From NCBI RefSeq assembly GCF_016863635.1, contig NZ_BOPG01000069.1:1-64000 (forward strand): DNA of 64,000 nucleotides, in the 5' to 3' direction. The notes below the pieces were generated by a model, which saw only the letters and a program-made list of their open reading frames with translations, searched no databases and was not told the origin of the DNA. Below are positions 52,269-61,325 of the stretch, in pieces. The first letter of the stretch is position 1. Every line of letters starts with the position of its first letter. This DNA is from Virgisporangium aurantiacum. Its GTDB lineage: Bacteria; Actinomycetota; Actinomycetes; Mycobacteriales; Micromonosporaceae. The position numbers and the translations under genes were made by a program.

Positions 52269-52286
52269 TCGGGAGGAGGTGCAACG

Positions 52287-53546
52287 ATGACGGATGCGGA
52301 TGTCATCGTCGTCGGCGCTGGACCGGCCGGGTCCACGGCGGCGTACCACCTGGCCCGGCACGGCCTGCGGGTACTGGTCCTGGAAAAGTCGCAGTTTCCG
52401 CGGGAAAAGGTCTGCGGCGACGGGCTGACGCCACGGGCAGTGAAGCAGATCATCAAGATGGGCATCGACACCGATCCGGCCAAGGGCTGGCTGCCCAACA
52501 AGGGACTGCGGGTCATCGGCGGCGGCGTCCGACTGGAACTCGACTGGCCCGACCTGGCCGCCTTCCCGGGTTACGGCCTCACCCGCACCCGGCTCGACTT
52601 CGACCAGCTGCTCGCCGACAAGGCGACCGAGGCGGGCGCGATCCTCAAGACCGGTCACACCGTCACCGGCCCGATTCTCGACGACGACGGCCGCGTCGTC
52701 GGCGTGAAGGCCACCGTGAACGGCGAGCCGCTCGACTTCCGGGCCACCGTCACCCTCGCCTGTGACGGCGTCAGCGCCCGCCTCGCGCTGGCGATGGGCC
52801 TCAACAAGCGCGACGACCGCCCCATCGGGGTGGCGGTGCGCCAGTACTTCCATTCGCCGGCGCGCCATGACGACGAGTACCTGGAGTCGTGGCTCGAGTT
52901 GCGGAGCAAGGAGGGCGGCGAGAAGCTGCTCCCCGGGTACGGCTGGATTTTCGGACTCGGCGACGGCCGCATCAACGTGGGCCTCGGCGTGCTCAACAGC
53001 AGCGTGGCGTTCGGTAAGACCAACTACCGGCGGATGTTGGCGGAGTGGTTGGCCGCGACCCCGGCCGAGTGGGGCGCGAGCGACCCGGCGAACGCCGACG
53101 GGGAGGCGCAGGGTGCCGCCCTGCCGATGGGCTTCAACCGGGTGCCGCATTACACCCGCGGGGTTCTGCTGGTCGGCGACAGCGCCGGCATGGTGAACCC
53201 GTTCAACGGTGAGGGCATCGCCTATGCCATGGAATCGGCGGAACTCGCGGCCGAGATCGTGGTGCAGGCGCTCGACCGGCCGGAAGGCCCGGAACGGGAG
53301 CGTGCCTTCGCCGCCTACGGAACCGAGCTCAAGGCCCGCTACGGCGGGTACTACCGGCTCGGAAACCAGTTCGTCAAGATCATCGGAAAGCCGCGCCTGA
53401 TGCGGCTCGTGACCCATCACGGGGTGCCTCACCCCGTCCTCATGAAGTTCGTCCTGAAGTTGTTGGCGAACCTCACCGAACCGCGCGGCGGCGATGCCAT
53501 GGACCGGGTCATCAACGCGATGACCAAAGTGGTTCCTGCTGCCTGA
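52287..53546 (+). CDS. Geranylgeranyl reductase family flavoprotein (probable menaquinone reductase)
   Basis: A 419-residue FAD-dependent oxidoreductase. The Rossmann motif VVGAGPAGSTAAYHLA is at ~8-23, CGDGLTPRAV follows, and the second FAD motif is GVLLVGDSAGMVNPFNGEGI (shortened in reading). Homologues such as mycobacterial MenJ saturate an isoprene unit of menaquinone; others act on phospholipid or carotenoid precursors. Placement between menG and nuo supports the menaquinone role. ATG 52287 has a strong GGAGGAGG site and a leader hairpin before it. Confidence 0.88.
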   Translation: MTDADVIVVGAGPAGSTAAYHLARHGLRVLVLEKSQFPREKVCGDGLTPRAVKQIIKMGIDTDPAKGWLPNKGLRVIGGGVRLELDWPDLAAFPGYGLTRTRLDFDQLLADKATEAGAILKTGHTVTGPILDDDGRVVGVKATVNGEPLDFRATVTLACDGVSARLALAMGLNKRDDRPIGVAVRQYFHSPARHDDEYLESWLELRSKEGGEKLLPGYGWIFGLGDGRINVGLGVLNSSVAFGKTNYRRMLAEWLAATPAEWGASDPANADGEAQGAALPMGFNRVPHYTRGVLLVGDSAGMVNPFNGEGIAYAMESAELAAEIVVQALDRPEGPERERAFAAYGTELKARYGGYYRLGNQFVKIIGKPRLMRLVTHHGVPHPVLMKFVLKLLANLTEPRGGDAMDRVINAMTKVVPAA

Positions 53547-53642
53547 AGTGACGACCCGCAACGACGCAGCCAGCGCCGATAGCTCAGCGGGCGCCAACAA
53601 CAGCGCATAGTGTGTAAATCGTAAAGCCGGTAGGACAAATGG

Positions 53643-54020
53643 ATGGAGCAGGCGGTGTCGCTCTCGCCGTACATACCCATCATCGGGCTCTTCGCGCTCG
53701 CTGCGGGGTTCGCGCTGTTCTCGGTGGGCATTGCGCCGTTCGTCGGCCCGCGTCGCTACAACCGCGTGAAGCTCGACGCGTACGAATGCGGAATCGAGCC
53801 CACGCCGCAACCGGTGGGTGGCGGGCGGTTCCCGGTCAAGTTCTACCTGACCGCGATGCTCTTCATCATCTTCGACATCGAGATCATCTTCCTGTACCCG
53901 TGGGCCGTCTCCTTCGACGCGCTCGGCCTCTTCGGGTTCGTGGAGATGGTGCTTTTCATCCTCACCGTGTTCATCGCGTACGCCTACGTGTGGCGGCGCG
54001 GCGGGCTGGACTGGGACTGA
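53643..54020 (+). CDS. nuoA: NADH-quinone oxidoreductase subunit A
   Basis: A 125-residue membrane subunit of complex I with three helices. The conserved loop KLDAYECGIEPT and the helix FYLTAMLFIIFDIEIIFLYPW (in parts) mark NuoA. It opens the nuo operon. The 96 nt upstream hold the presumed promoter; no convincing box or hairpin is seen there. Confidence 0.95.
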   Translation: MEQAVSLSPYIPIIGLFALAAGFALFSVGIAPFVGPRRYNRVKLDAYECGIEPTPQPVGGGRFPVKFYLTAMLFIIFDIEIIFLYPWAVSFDALGLFGFVEMVLFILTVFIAYAYVWRRGGLDWD

Positions 54021-54021
54021 C

Positions 54022-54696
54022 ATGGGTATTGAAGAGAAACTTCCCTCCGGAATTCTGCTGACCACCGTCGAGAAGCTCGTGAACTGGACCCGCAAGTCCA
54101 GTTTCTGGCCGGCCACGTTCGGCCTGGCCTGCTGCGCGATCGAGATGATGGCCACCGGCGCGGCCCGCTACGACCTGGCGCGGTTCGGCATGGAGGTCTT
54201 CCGGGCCAGCCCCCGCCAGGCCGACCTGATGATCGTGGCGGGACGCGTGAGCCAGAAGATGGCTCCGGTGCTGCGGCAGATCTACGACCAGATGCCCGAG
54301 CCCAAGTGGGTGCTGTCGATGGGCGTCTGCGCGTCGAGCGGCGGCATGTTCAACAACTACGCGATCGTCCAGGGCGTCGACCACATCGTCCCGGTCGATA
54401 TGTACCTGCCGGGCTGCCCGCCGCGTCCGGAGATGCTGATCGACGCGATCCTGCGCCTGCACGACAAGATCATGCACGAGCCGCTCGGTGACCGTCGCCG
54501 CAAGGCACTCGCCGAGAAGGAGGCGCCGATCGTCGCGCCGGGCGCGATGCCGTCGAGCTACCGCTTCAACCCGAAGCTCAAGGAAGAGTGGACCCGCGCG
54601 GCCGCGCAGGGTCGCGAGGAGCAGCTCCGGATCGAGAAGTGGATGACCGAGCGCGCGGAGCTGCTTGAGGCAGCCCGCAAGGGAGGTAAGAAGTGA
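54022..54696 (+). CDS. nuoB: NADH-quinone oxidoreductase subunit B
   Basis: A 224-residue peripheral subunit holding iron-sulfur cluster N2, which hands electrons to quinone. Ligands appear in ACCAIEM, GVCASSGG and PGCPPRPE. The C-terminal ~55 residues are a charged helical tail. It starts 1 nt after nuoA and overlaps nuoC by GTGA. Confidence 0.96.
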   Translation: MGIEEKLPSGILLTTVEKLVNWTRKSSFWPATFGLACCAIEMMATGAARYDLARFGMEVFRASPRQADLMIVAGRVSQKMAPVLRQIYDQMPEPKWVLSMGVCASSGGMFNNYAIVQGVDHIVPVDMYLPGCPPRPEMLIDAILRLHDKIMHEPLGDRRRKALAEKEAPIVAPGAMPSSYRFNPKLKEEWTRAAAQGREEQLRIEKWMTERAELLEAARKGGKK

Positions 54697-55520
54697 CGGC
54701 GCCGCAGATGCCCGGCCCTGATGCGTCGGTGCCGGCTCCGGGGGCGGTGAAAGAGCAAGGGGACGCGCAGCCTGAGGTGACCAACCCCGCGAACCCGAGC
54801 GACGTTCCGCCGTCCGGCGTTCCCGTGGCGGCCGCACCGATCGGTGCGCAGACCGGTGCACCGGCCGACTTCCCACCGTCCACTGAGGCCGGTCGCGGCC
54901 TGTTCGGTGTGCACGGCACCGGCGACACGTCGGGCTTCGGCGGCCTGGTGCGTCGGCGTTCGACGCTGCCCGACACGCCGCGCCCGTACGGCGGCTACTT
55001 CGACGAGGTCGTCGACGCGCTCGCCGACGCCTACGCGGGTGCGGGCGATGCCGTCGAGCGGGTCGTGGTCGACCGCGGCGAGCTGACCCTCCACATTGAA
55101 CCGTCGGCGATCGCCGACGTGTGCAAGGCGCTGCGCGACGATCCGTCGCTGCGCTTCGAGCTGTGCTCGTCGGTGTCCGGTGTGGACTACCTCGGCCACG
55201 ACGAGAAGCGGCTGCACATCACCTATCACCTGGCGTCGATGACGTACCGGCGCCGGATCCGGTTGGAGTGCGCGATCCCGGCCGAGGACCCGCGGCTGCC
55301 GAGCGTCACCCAGGTCTATCCGACGGCCGACTGGCAGGAGCGGGAGACCTGGGACATGTTCGGGATCATCTTCGAGGGTCACCCGAACCTGACCCGGATC
55401 CTCATGCCCGACGACTGGGAGGGCTTCCCGCAGCGGAAGGACTACCCGCTCGGCGGCGTGCCGGTGGAGTACAAGGGCGCCGAGATCCCGCCGCCCGACC
55501 AGCGGAGGAGCTACCAGTGA
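54693..55520 (+). CDS. nuoC: NADH-quinone oxidoreductase subunit C
   Basis: A 275-residue peripheral-arm subunit. The conserved domain (~95-260) includes ERETWDMFGIIFEGHPNL and RILMPDDWEGFPQRKDYPL (in parts). The first ~70 residues are Pro/Ala-rich and probably disordered, an extension seen in some actinobacteria. GTGA overlaps with nuoB and nuoD. Confidence 0.95.
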   Translation: MTAPQMPGPDASVPAPGAVKEQGDAQPEVTNPANPSDVPPSGVPVAAAPIGAQTGAPADFPPSTEAGRGLFGVHGTGDTSGFGGLVRRRSTLPDTPRPYGGYFDEVVDALADAYAGAGDAVERVVVDRGELTLHIEPSAIADVCKALRDDPSLRFELCSSVSGVDYLGHDEKRLHITYHLASMTYRRRIRLECAIPAEDPRLPSVTQVYPTADWQERETWDMFGIIFEGHPNLTRILMPDDWEGFPQRKDYPLGGVPVEYKGAEIPPPDQRRSYQ

Positions 55521-56827
55521 CCTACGCGAAGGAACGGAAGACCACCGAGGGCAAGGTATTCACGGTCACCGGTGGCGACTGGGACACCATCGTCGAAGAG
55601 GCAGGTGCCGAGGAACGCATCGTCGTCAACATGGGTCCGCAGCACCCGTCGACGCACGGCGTGCTCCGGCTGGTGCTGGAACTCGAGGGTGAGACGGTCA
55701 CCGATGCCCGCCTGGTGATCGGGTACCTGCACACCGGTATCGAGAAGAACCTCGAGTACCGCAACTGGACCCAGGGCACCACGTTCGTGACCCGCATGGA
55801 CTACCTGGCCCCGATGTTCAACGAGACCGGCTACTGCCTCGCGGTGGAGAAGCTGCTCGGCATCGAAGACCAGATCACCCAGCGGGCCAACACGATCCGG
55901 GTCCTGATGATGGAGCTCAACCGGATCTCCTCGCACCTGGTGTGGCTCGCCACCACCGGTATGGAACTCGGCGCGCTGTCGATGATGATCTACGGCTTCC
56001 GCGAGCGGGAGTACATCCTCGACATCTTCGAACTCGCCTCCGGCCTGCGCATGAACCACGCGTACATCCGACCGGGCGGTCTCGCGCAGGACCTCAACGA
56101 CGAGACGATCGCGCGCATCCGCGATTTTCTGAAGTTCATGCCCGACCGGATCGACACGTACGAGGACCTGTTGTCGGGCAACGTGATCTGGCAGGAGCGC
56201 ACGCAGGGCGTCGCGGTCCTCGACGTCGCCGGTTGCCTCGCGCTCGGCATCACCGGGCCGGTGCTCCGCTCGGCCGGACTGCCGTGGGACCTGCGCAAGA
56301 CGATGCCGTACAGCGGCTACGAGACGTACGACTTCGACGTGCCCACGAGCACCGACGCCGACGTCTGGGGCCGGTACCAGGTGCGGATCAACGAGATGCG
56401 GCAGAGCCTGCGCATCGTCGAGCAGGCACTCGACCGGCTCGAACCGGGTCCCATCATGGTGGCCGACAAGAAGATCGCCTGGCCCGCACAGCTCGCGATC
56501 GGCAGCGACGGCCTCGGCAACTCGCTGGAGCACGTCGCGCACATCATGGGCCAGTCGATGGAGGCCCTGATCCACCACTTCAAGCTCGTCACCGAGGGCT
56601 TCCGGGTACCGGCCGGCCAGGTGTACGTGGCCATCGAAGCGCCGCGCGGCGAACTCGGTGTGCACGCGGTGTCCGACGGCGGCACCCGGCCGTACCGGGT
56701 CCATTACCGCGAACCCAGTTTCGTCAATCTCCAGTGCATCCCGGCGATGGCGGAGGGCGGCCTGCTGGCCGACGTCATCGCGGGTGGCGCTTCGCTCGAC
56801 CCCGTGATGGGCGGATGTGACCGATGA
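55517..56827 (+). CDS. nuoD: NADH-quinone oxidoreductase subunit D
   Basis: A 436-residue subunit that forms the quinone site with NuoB. NMGPQHPSTHGVLRL, HTGIEKNLEYR, and GELGVHAVSDGGTRPYRV are diagnostic. GTG 55517 overlaps the nuoC stop. It overlaps nuoE by ATGA. Confidence 0.96.
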   Translation: MTYAKERKTTEGKVFTVTGGDWDTIVEEAGAEERIVVNMGPQHPSTHGVLRLVLELEGETVTDARLVIGYLHTGIEKNLEYRNWTQGTTFVTRMDYLAPMFNETGYCLAVEKLLGIEDQITQRANTIRVLMMELNRISSHLVWLATTGMELGALSMMIYGFREREYILDIFELASGLRMNHAYIRPGGLAQDLNDETIARIRDFLKFMPDRIDTYEDLLSGNVIWQERTQGVAVLDVAGCLALGITGPVLRSAGLPWDLRKTMPYSGYETYDFDVPTSTDADVWGRYQVRINEMRQSLRIVEQALDRLEPGPIMVADKKIAWPAQLAIGSDGLGNSLEHVAHIMGQSMEALIHHFKLVTEGFRVPAGQVYVAIEAPRGELGVHAVSDGGTRPYRVHYREPSFVNLQCIPAMAEGGLLADVIAGGASLDPVMGGCDR

Positions 56828-57510
56828 CGTTTTCGGCAGAGACGCGTGAGCGCGCGCAACAGATCATCGACCGCTACCCGGTGGGACGCTCGCGCTCGGC
56901 TCTTCTCCCGCTGCTGCACCTGGTGCAGTCCGAGGACGGTTACGTGACCCCGCAGGGCGTCGCGTTCTGCGCCGAGGTTCTCGGCATCACCAAGGCCGAG
57001 GTCGGTGCGGTCGCGACGTTCTACACCATGTACAAGCGCCGGCCCACCGGCGACTGGCTGGTGAGCGTGTGCACCAACACGGTGTGCGGCGTGCAGGGCG
57101 GCGACAAGATCTACGCGGCGCTCGAGGAGCACCTGGGGGTCGGCCACAACCAGACCGCCGGGAACATCACGTTCGAGCACGCCGAGTGCCTGGCCGCCTG
57201 CGACTACGCGCCGGTCGTCACCGTGAACTACGAGTTCTTCGACAACATGACCGCCGAGGGCAGCCTCGACCTGGTCAAGGATCTGCAGAACGGCAAGCGG
57301 CCGCAGCCGTCGCGGGGCGCCCGCCTGTGCACGTTCAAGGAGATGGCGATCCAGCTGGCCGGGTTCGCCGACGAGCGCGAAGAGGCGCTGAGCGACGGAC
57401 CGGCCGGCGCCGCGACGCTCGCCGGCAACCGGGTGGCCGAGCGGTTCGGCATCTCGGTTCCCGGTTTCGACCCCGAGACCCCGATCACCAAGCGGGAGGA
57501 GAAGGCATGA
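56824..57510 (+). CDS. nuoE: NADH-quinone oxidoreductase subunit E
   Basis: A 228-residue subunit with a thioredoxin-like [2Fe-2S] domain. Cluster ligands are in SVCTNTVC and HAECLAACDYAP. The C-terminal ~60 residues extend past the family core. ATGA overlap with nuoD and with nuoF. Confidence 0.95.
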   Translation: MTFSAETRERAQQIIDRYPVGRSRSALLPLLHLVQSEDGYVTPQGVAFCAEVLGITKAEVGAVATFYTMYKRRPTGDWLVSVCTNTVCGVQGGDKIYAALEEHLGVGHNQTAGNITFEHAECLAACDYAPVVTVNYEFFDNMTAEGSLDLVKDLQNGKRPQPSRGARLCTFKEMAIQLAGFADEREEALSDGPAGAATLAGNRVAERFGISVPGFDPETPITKREEKA

Positions 57511-58826
57511 CGCAGGAGCCGTCCCGCGAAGCTCTCGCCAAGCTGGCGCCCGTTCTCACCAAGCGCTGGCTCTCCCCCGACGCGTGGAAGCTCGACACCT
57601 ACGAGCGCCTCGACGGCTACTCCGCGCTGCGCAAGGCGTTCAAGGCGCACCCCGATGACCTGATCCAGCTCATCAAGGACTCCGGCCTGCGCGGCCGCGG
57701 CGGTGCGGGCTTCCCCACCGGCATGAAGTGGGGCTTCATCCCGCAGAACGACGGCAAGCCGCACTACCTCGTGGTCAACGCCGACGAGGGCGAGCCGGGC
57801 ACCTGCCAGGACCTGCCGCTGATGATGTACGACCCGCACTCCCTCGTCGAGGGCGTCATCATCGCGAGCTACGCGATCCGCGCGAACTTCGCCGTCATCT
57901 ACATCCGCGGCGAGGCGATCCACGCGGCGCGGCGGCTCAAGCAGGCCGTCGCCAGCGCCTACGAGAAGGGCTACCTGGGCCAGAACATCCTCAAGTCCGG
58001 GTACGACCTCGACCTGGTTGTCCACAGTGGAGCGGGCGCCTACATCTGCGGCGAGGAGACGGCGCTGCTCGACTCGCTGGAGGGCTACCGCGGCCAGCCC
58101 CGGCTGCGTCCGCCGTTCCCGGCGACGCATGGGCTCTACGCCAGCCCCACGGTCGTCAACAACGTCGAGACGATCGCGACCGTGCCCTACATCGTGCTCG
58201 GCGGCGCCAGTTGGTTCCGTACCATGGGCACCGAGAAGTCGCCGGGTCCGAAGATCTTCTCGGTCTCCGGACGGGTGAAGCAGCCCGGCCAGTACGAGTG
58301 CGCGCTCGGCATCACGCTGCGGCAGCTCATCGAGCTGTGCGGCGGCATGCTCGACGGTCACAACCTGCGCTTCTGGACGCCGGGCGGATCGAGTACCCCG
58401 CTGCTGACCGACGAGCACCTCGACGCGCCGCTCGACTTCGAGGGCATGATGGGCGTCGGCACGATGCTCGGCACCGCGGCGGTGCAGATCTTCTCCGACC
58501 AGGACTGCCCGGTGTACGCCACGTACCGGTGGATCGAGTTCTACCACCACGAGTCGTGCGGCAAGTGCACCCCGTGCCGCGAGGGCAACTACTGGATGAA
58601 GGGCATCCTGGCCCGCATCCTCAGCGGCGAGGGTAAGAAGGAAGACCTCGAAACGCTGCTCGACGCCTGCGACAACCTGCTCGGCCGGTCGTTCTGCGCA
58701 CTCGGCGACGGCGCGACCAGCCCGGTGACATCGTCGATCAAGTTCTTCGAACAGGATTACCTGGACTACATCGAAGGCCGCAAGGAGCCGATGTTCGCAA
58801 AGGGCGAGCTGGCAGGAGCGCACTGA
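57507..58826 (+). CDS. nuoF: NADH-quinone oxidoreductase subunit F
   Basis: A 439-residue subunit that binds NADH and FMN. GRGGAGFPTGMKW and NADEGEPGT form the nucleotide site. HESCGKCTPCREG plus a later Cys hold the [4Fe-4S] cluster. It overlaps nuoE by ATGA and ends 3 nt before nuoG. Confidence 0.96.
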   Translation: MTQEPSREALAKLAPVLTKRWLSPDAWKLDTYERLDGYSALRKAFKAHPDDLIQLIKDSGLRGRGGAGFPTGMKWGFIPQNDGKPHYLVVNADEGEPGTCQDLPLMMYDPHSLVEGVIIASYAIRANFAVIYIRGEAIHAARRLKQAVASAYEKGYLGQNILKSGYDLDLVVHSGAGAYICGEETALLDSLEGYRGQPRLRPPFPATHGLYASPTVVNNVETIATVPYIVLGGASWFRTMGTEKSPGPKIFSVSGRVKQPGQYECALGITLRQLIELCGGMLDGHNLRFWTPGGSSTPLLTDEHLDAPLDFEGMMGVGTMLGTAAVQIFSDQDCPVYATYRWIEFYHHESCGKCTPCREGNYWMKGILARILSGEGKKEDLETLLDACDNLLGRSFCALGDGATSPVTSSIKFFEQDYLDYIEGRKEPMFAKGELAGAH

Positions 58827-58829
58827 ACG

Positions 58830-61325
58830 ATGACTGACGTAGTGAAGCCCACCGACACCGTCAAGCTCACGATCGACGGCATCGAGGTGGAGGCGGAAAA
58901 GGGCGAGCTGGTCATCCGGGTCGCGGAGCGGATCGGCATCGCCATTCCGCGGTTCTGCGACCACCCGCTGCTCGCACCGGCCGGCGCCTGCCGGCAGTGC
59001 CTCGTCGACATCGAGGGGCAGCGCAAGCCGTCTGCGTCGTGCACGCAGACGGTCGCCGACGGCATGGTGGTCAGGACCCAACTCACCAGCCAGGTCGCGC
59101 GCAAGGCGCAAGAGGGGATCATGGAGTTTCTCCTGATCAACCACCCTCTCGACTGCCCCATGTGCGACAAGGGCGGCGAGTGCCCGCTGCAGAACCAGGC
59201 GCTCTCCAACGGTCGCTCGGAGAGCCGCTTCCACGAGCACAAGCGTGAGTACCCGAAGCCCATCCCGATCTCGTCGCAGGTGCTGCTCGACCGCGAGCGG
59301 TGCGTGCTGTGCCAGCGCTGTACCCGGTTCTCCGACGAGATCGCCGGTGACCGGTTCATCGACCTGATGGAGCGCTCGGCCAACGAGCAGATCGGCGTCT
59401 TCACGGGCCGCATCGACGTCGATGCGAGCGAGGTGATCGGCGAGACCGGCATGGAAGGCGCGAAAGACGCCGACAAGCTCGACGCGCCGTTCAACTCGTA
59501 CTTCTCCGGCAACACGATCCAGATCTGCCCGGTCGGCGCGCTCACCGGTGCCCAGTACCGGTTCCGGGCCCGCCCGTTCGACCTGGTGTCGTCGCCGAAC
59601 GTCTGTGAGCACTGCTCGGCGGGCTGCGCACAGCGGTCCGACCACCGCCGCGGCAAGGTCATGCGCCGGCTCGCCGGTGACGACCCGGCGGTGAACGAGG
59701 AGTGGAACTGCGACAAGGGCCGGTGGGCGTTCCAGTACGCCACCGCCTTCGACCGCATCACCGAGCCGATGGTGCGCGACCGGCGCAGCGGCGAACTCCG
59801 CAAGGCCAGTTGGCCGGAGGCGTTGAGCGTGGCGGCCGAGGGCCTGCGCAAGGCCCGCGACGAGGGCGGGGTCGGCGTGCTCGCCGGCGGCCGGCTCACC
59901 GTCGAGGACGCCTACACGTACAACAAGTTCGCCCGCACCGTGCTCGGCACCAACGACATCGACTTCCGGGCCCGTCCACTGTCCACAGAGGAGACCGAGT
60001 TTCTCGGGTCCACTGTGGCCGGTCGGTTCCCGGTGACCTACTCCGACATCGAGGCAGCGCCGGCCGTGGTGCTGGTGGGTCTCGAACCCGAGGAGGAGTG
60101 CCCGATCCTGTTCCTGCGCCTGCGTAAGGCGGCAGTGAACAAGGGCCTGCGGGTCATCTCCCTCGCGCCGTTCGCGACGCGTGGGCTCAGCAAGCTGAAC
60201 GGCGTCCTCCTGCCGACCGTGCCCGGCGGGGAGGCCACCGCGCTCACCGAGGCCGCGGTGGTCCGGGCCGCGTTGAGCGCGCCCGGCGCGATTCTGTTCG
60301 TCGGCGAGCGCCTCGCGACCGTCCACGGTGGACTGTCGGCCGCAGCGCGGATGGCCGCCGAGACCGGCGCGAAGCTGGCCTGGGTGCCGCGGCGGGCCGG
60401 TGACCGCGGCGCGCTCGACGCCGGTTGCCTGCCGACCCTGCTGCCCGGCGGTCGACCCGTCGCCGACGCCGCGGCGCGCGCCGAGGTCGCGAAGTCCTGG
60501 GGCCTCGACGACCTGCCGGCCGCACCCGGCCGCGACACCAACGCGATCCTGGCCGCGGCGCACTCCGGTGACCTCAAGGGCCTCGTGGTCGGCGGCGTCG
60601 ACCCGCACGACCTGGGTGACCCGCAGTTCGCCGAGGAGGCCCTCGACAATGTCGGCTTCCTGGTGAGCCTGGAGCTGCGGCTGTCGGCGGTCGCCCGTCG
60701 GGCCGACGTGGTGCTGCCGGTCGCGCCGGCGGTCGAGAAGTCGGGCTCGTACCTCAACTGGGAGGGCCGGGTCCGGGCGTTCGACGCGGTGCTGCGCACG
60801 TCGGCGATGACCGACGCGCGGGTGCTCGACTCGATCGCGCGCGAGCTCGGCGAGCAGCTCGGCTGCCAGGACGTGCTCGGCGTGCTGCGGCAGATCGCGG
60901 CGATCGGCGAGACGCGGGTGGCCCGTAGCGCCGCACCGTCGGTCGCACCGGCGTCGCTCGACGAGCCCGGTCCGACGGAGGCCCGGCTGGCCACCTGGCA
61001 CCAGCTCATCGACCTCGGTGCGCTGCAGGACGGCGACGAGCACCTGTCCGGAACCGCCCGCCCGCCGGCGGCCCGCATCGGCAAGGCCACCGCGGCCAGG
61101 CTCGGCGTGGTCGACGGCGACCCGCTGCGGGTGTCCACCGGAGACGGTGCGATTACGCTGCCGACCCTGATCGTCGACGGCATGATGGCCGGAGTGGTGT
61201 GGTTGCCGACCAACTCGCCCGGATCGACCGTGCGACGCACGATCGGCGCCGACCACGGTGACGCCGTGCGGATTACCGCCGGAACGACGGGCGGACCGAT
61301 TCTCGCGCAGGGGGGTCACTCCTGA
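58830..61325 (+). CDS. nuoG: NADH-quinone oxidoreductase subunit G
   Basis: An 831-residue iron-sulfur subunit. Cluster motifs are seen in order: GACRQC with an earlier CDHP (2Fe-2S), CPMCDKGGECPLQ, CVLCQRC, and CEHCSAGC (the extra N7-type site in a molybdopterin-like domain). The C-terminal half is the molybdopterin oxidoreductase fold without cofactor. Its stop shares a base with the nuoH start (TGATG). Confidence 0.95.
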   Translation: MTDVVKPTDTVKLTIDGIEVEAEKGELVIRVAERIGIAIPRFCDHPLLAPAGACRQCLVDIEGQRKPSASCTQTVADGMVVRTQLTSQVARKAQEGIMEFLLINHPLDCPMCDKGGECPLQNQALSNGRSESRFHEHKREYPKPIPISSQVLLDRERCVLCQRCTRFSDEIAGDRFIDLMERSANEQIGVFTGRIDVDASEVIGETGMEGAKDADKLDAPFNSYFSGNTIQICPVGALTGAQYRFRARPFDLVSSPNVCEHCSAGCAQRSDHRRGKVMRRLAGDDPAVNEEWNCDKGRWAFQYATAFDRITEPMVRDRRSGELRKASWPEALSVAAEGLRKARDEGGVGVLAGGRLTVEDAYTYNKFARTVLGTNDIDFRARPLSTEETEFLGSTVAGRFPVTYSDIEAAPAVVLVGLEPEEECPILFLRLRKAAVNKGLRVISLAPFATRGLSKLNGVLLPTVPGGEATALTEAAVVRAALSAPGAILFVGERLATVHGGLSAAARMAAETGAKLAWVPRRAGDRGALDAGCLPTLLPGGRPVADAAARAEVAKSWGLDDLPAAPGRDTNAILAAAHSGDLKGLVVGGVDPHDLGDPQFAEEALDNVGFLVSLELRLSAVARRADVVLPVAPAVEKSGSYLNWEGRVRAFDAVLRTSAMTDARVLDSIARELGEQLGCQDVLGVLRQIAAIGETRVARSAAPSVAPASLDEPGPTEARLATWHQLIDLGALQDGDEHLSGTARPPAARIGKATAARLGVVDGDPLRVSTGDGAITLPTLIVDGMMAGVVWLPTNSPGSTVRRTIGADHGDAVRITAGTTGGPILAQGGHS

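Noticed and set aside
53577..53600. GATAGCTCAGCGGG, which looks like a tRNA D-arm
   Set aside because: No acceptor, anticodon or T-arm pairing follows; the nuo leader is too short for a complete tRNA.
57228..61319. 1363-codon open frame opposite nuoEFG
   Set aside because: The plus strand encodes unmistakable complex I subunits; the antisense frame is open only because of high GC at third positions.
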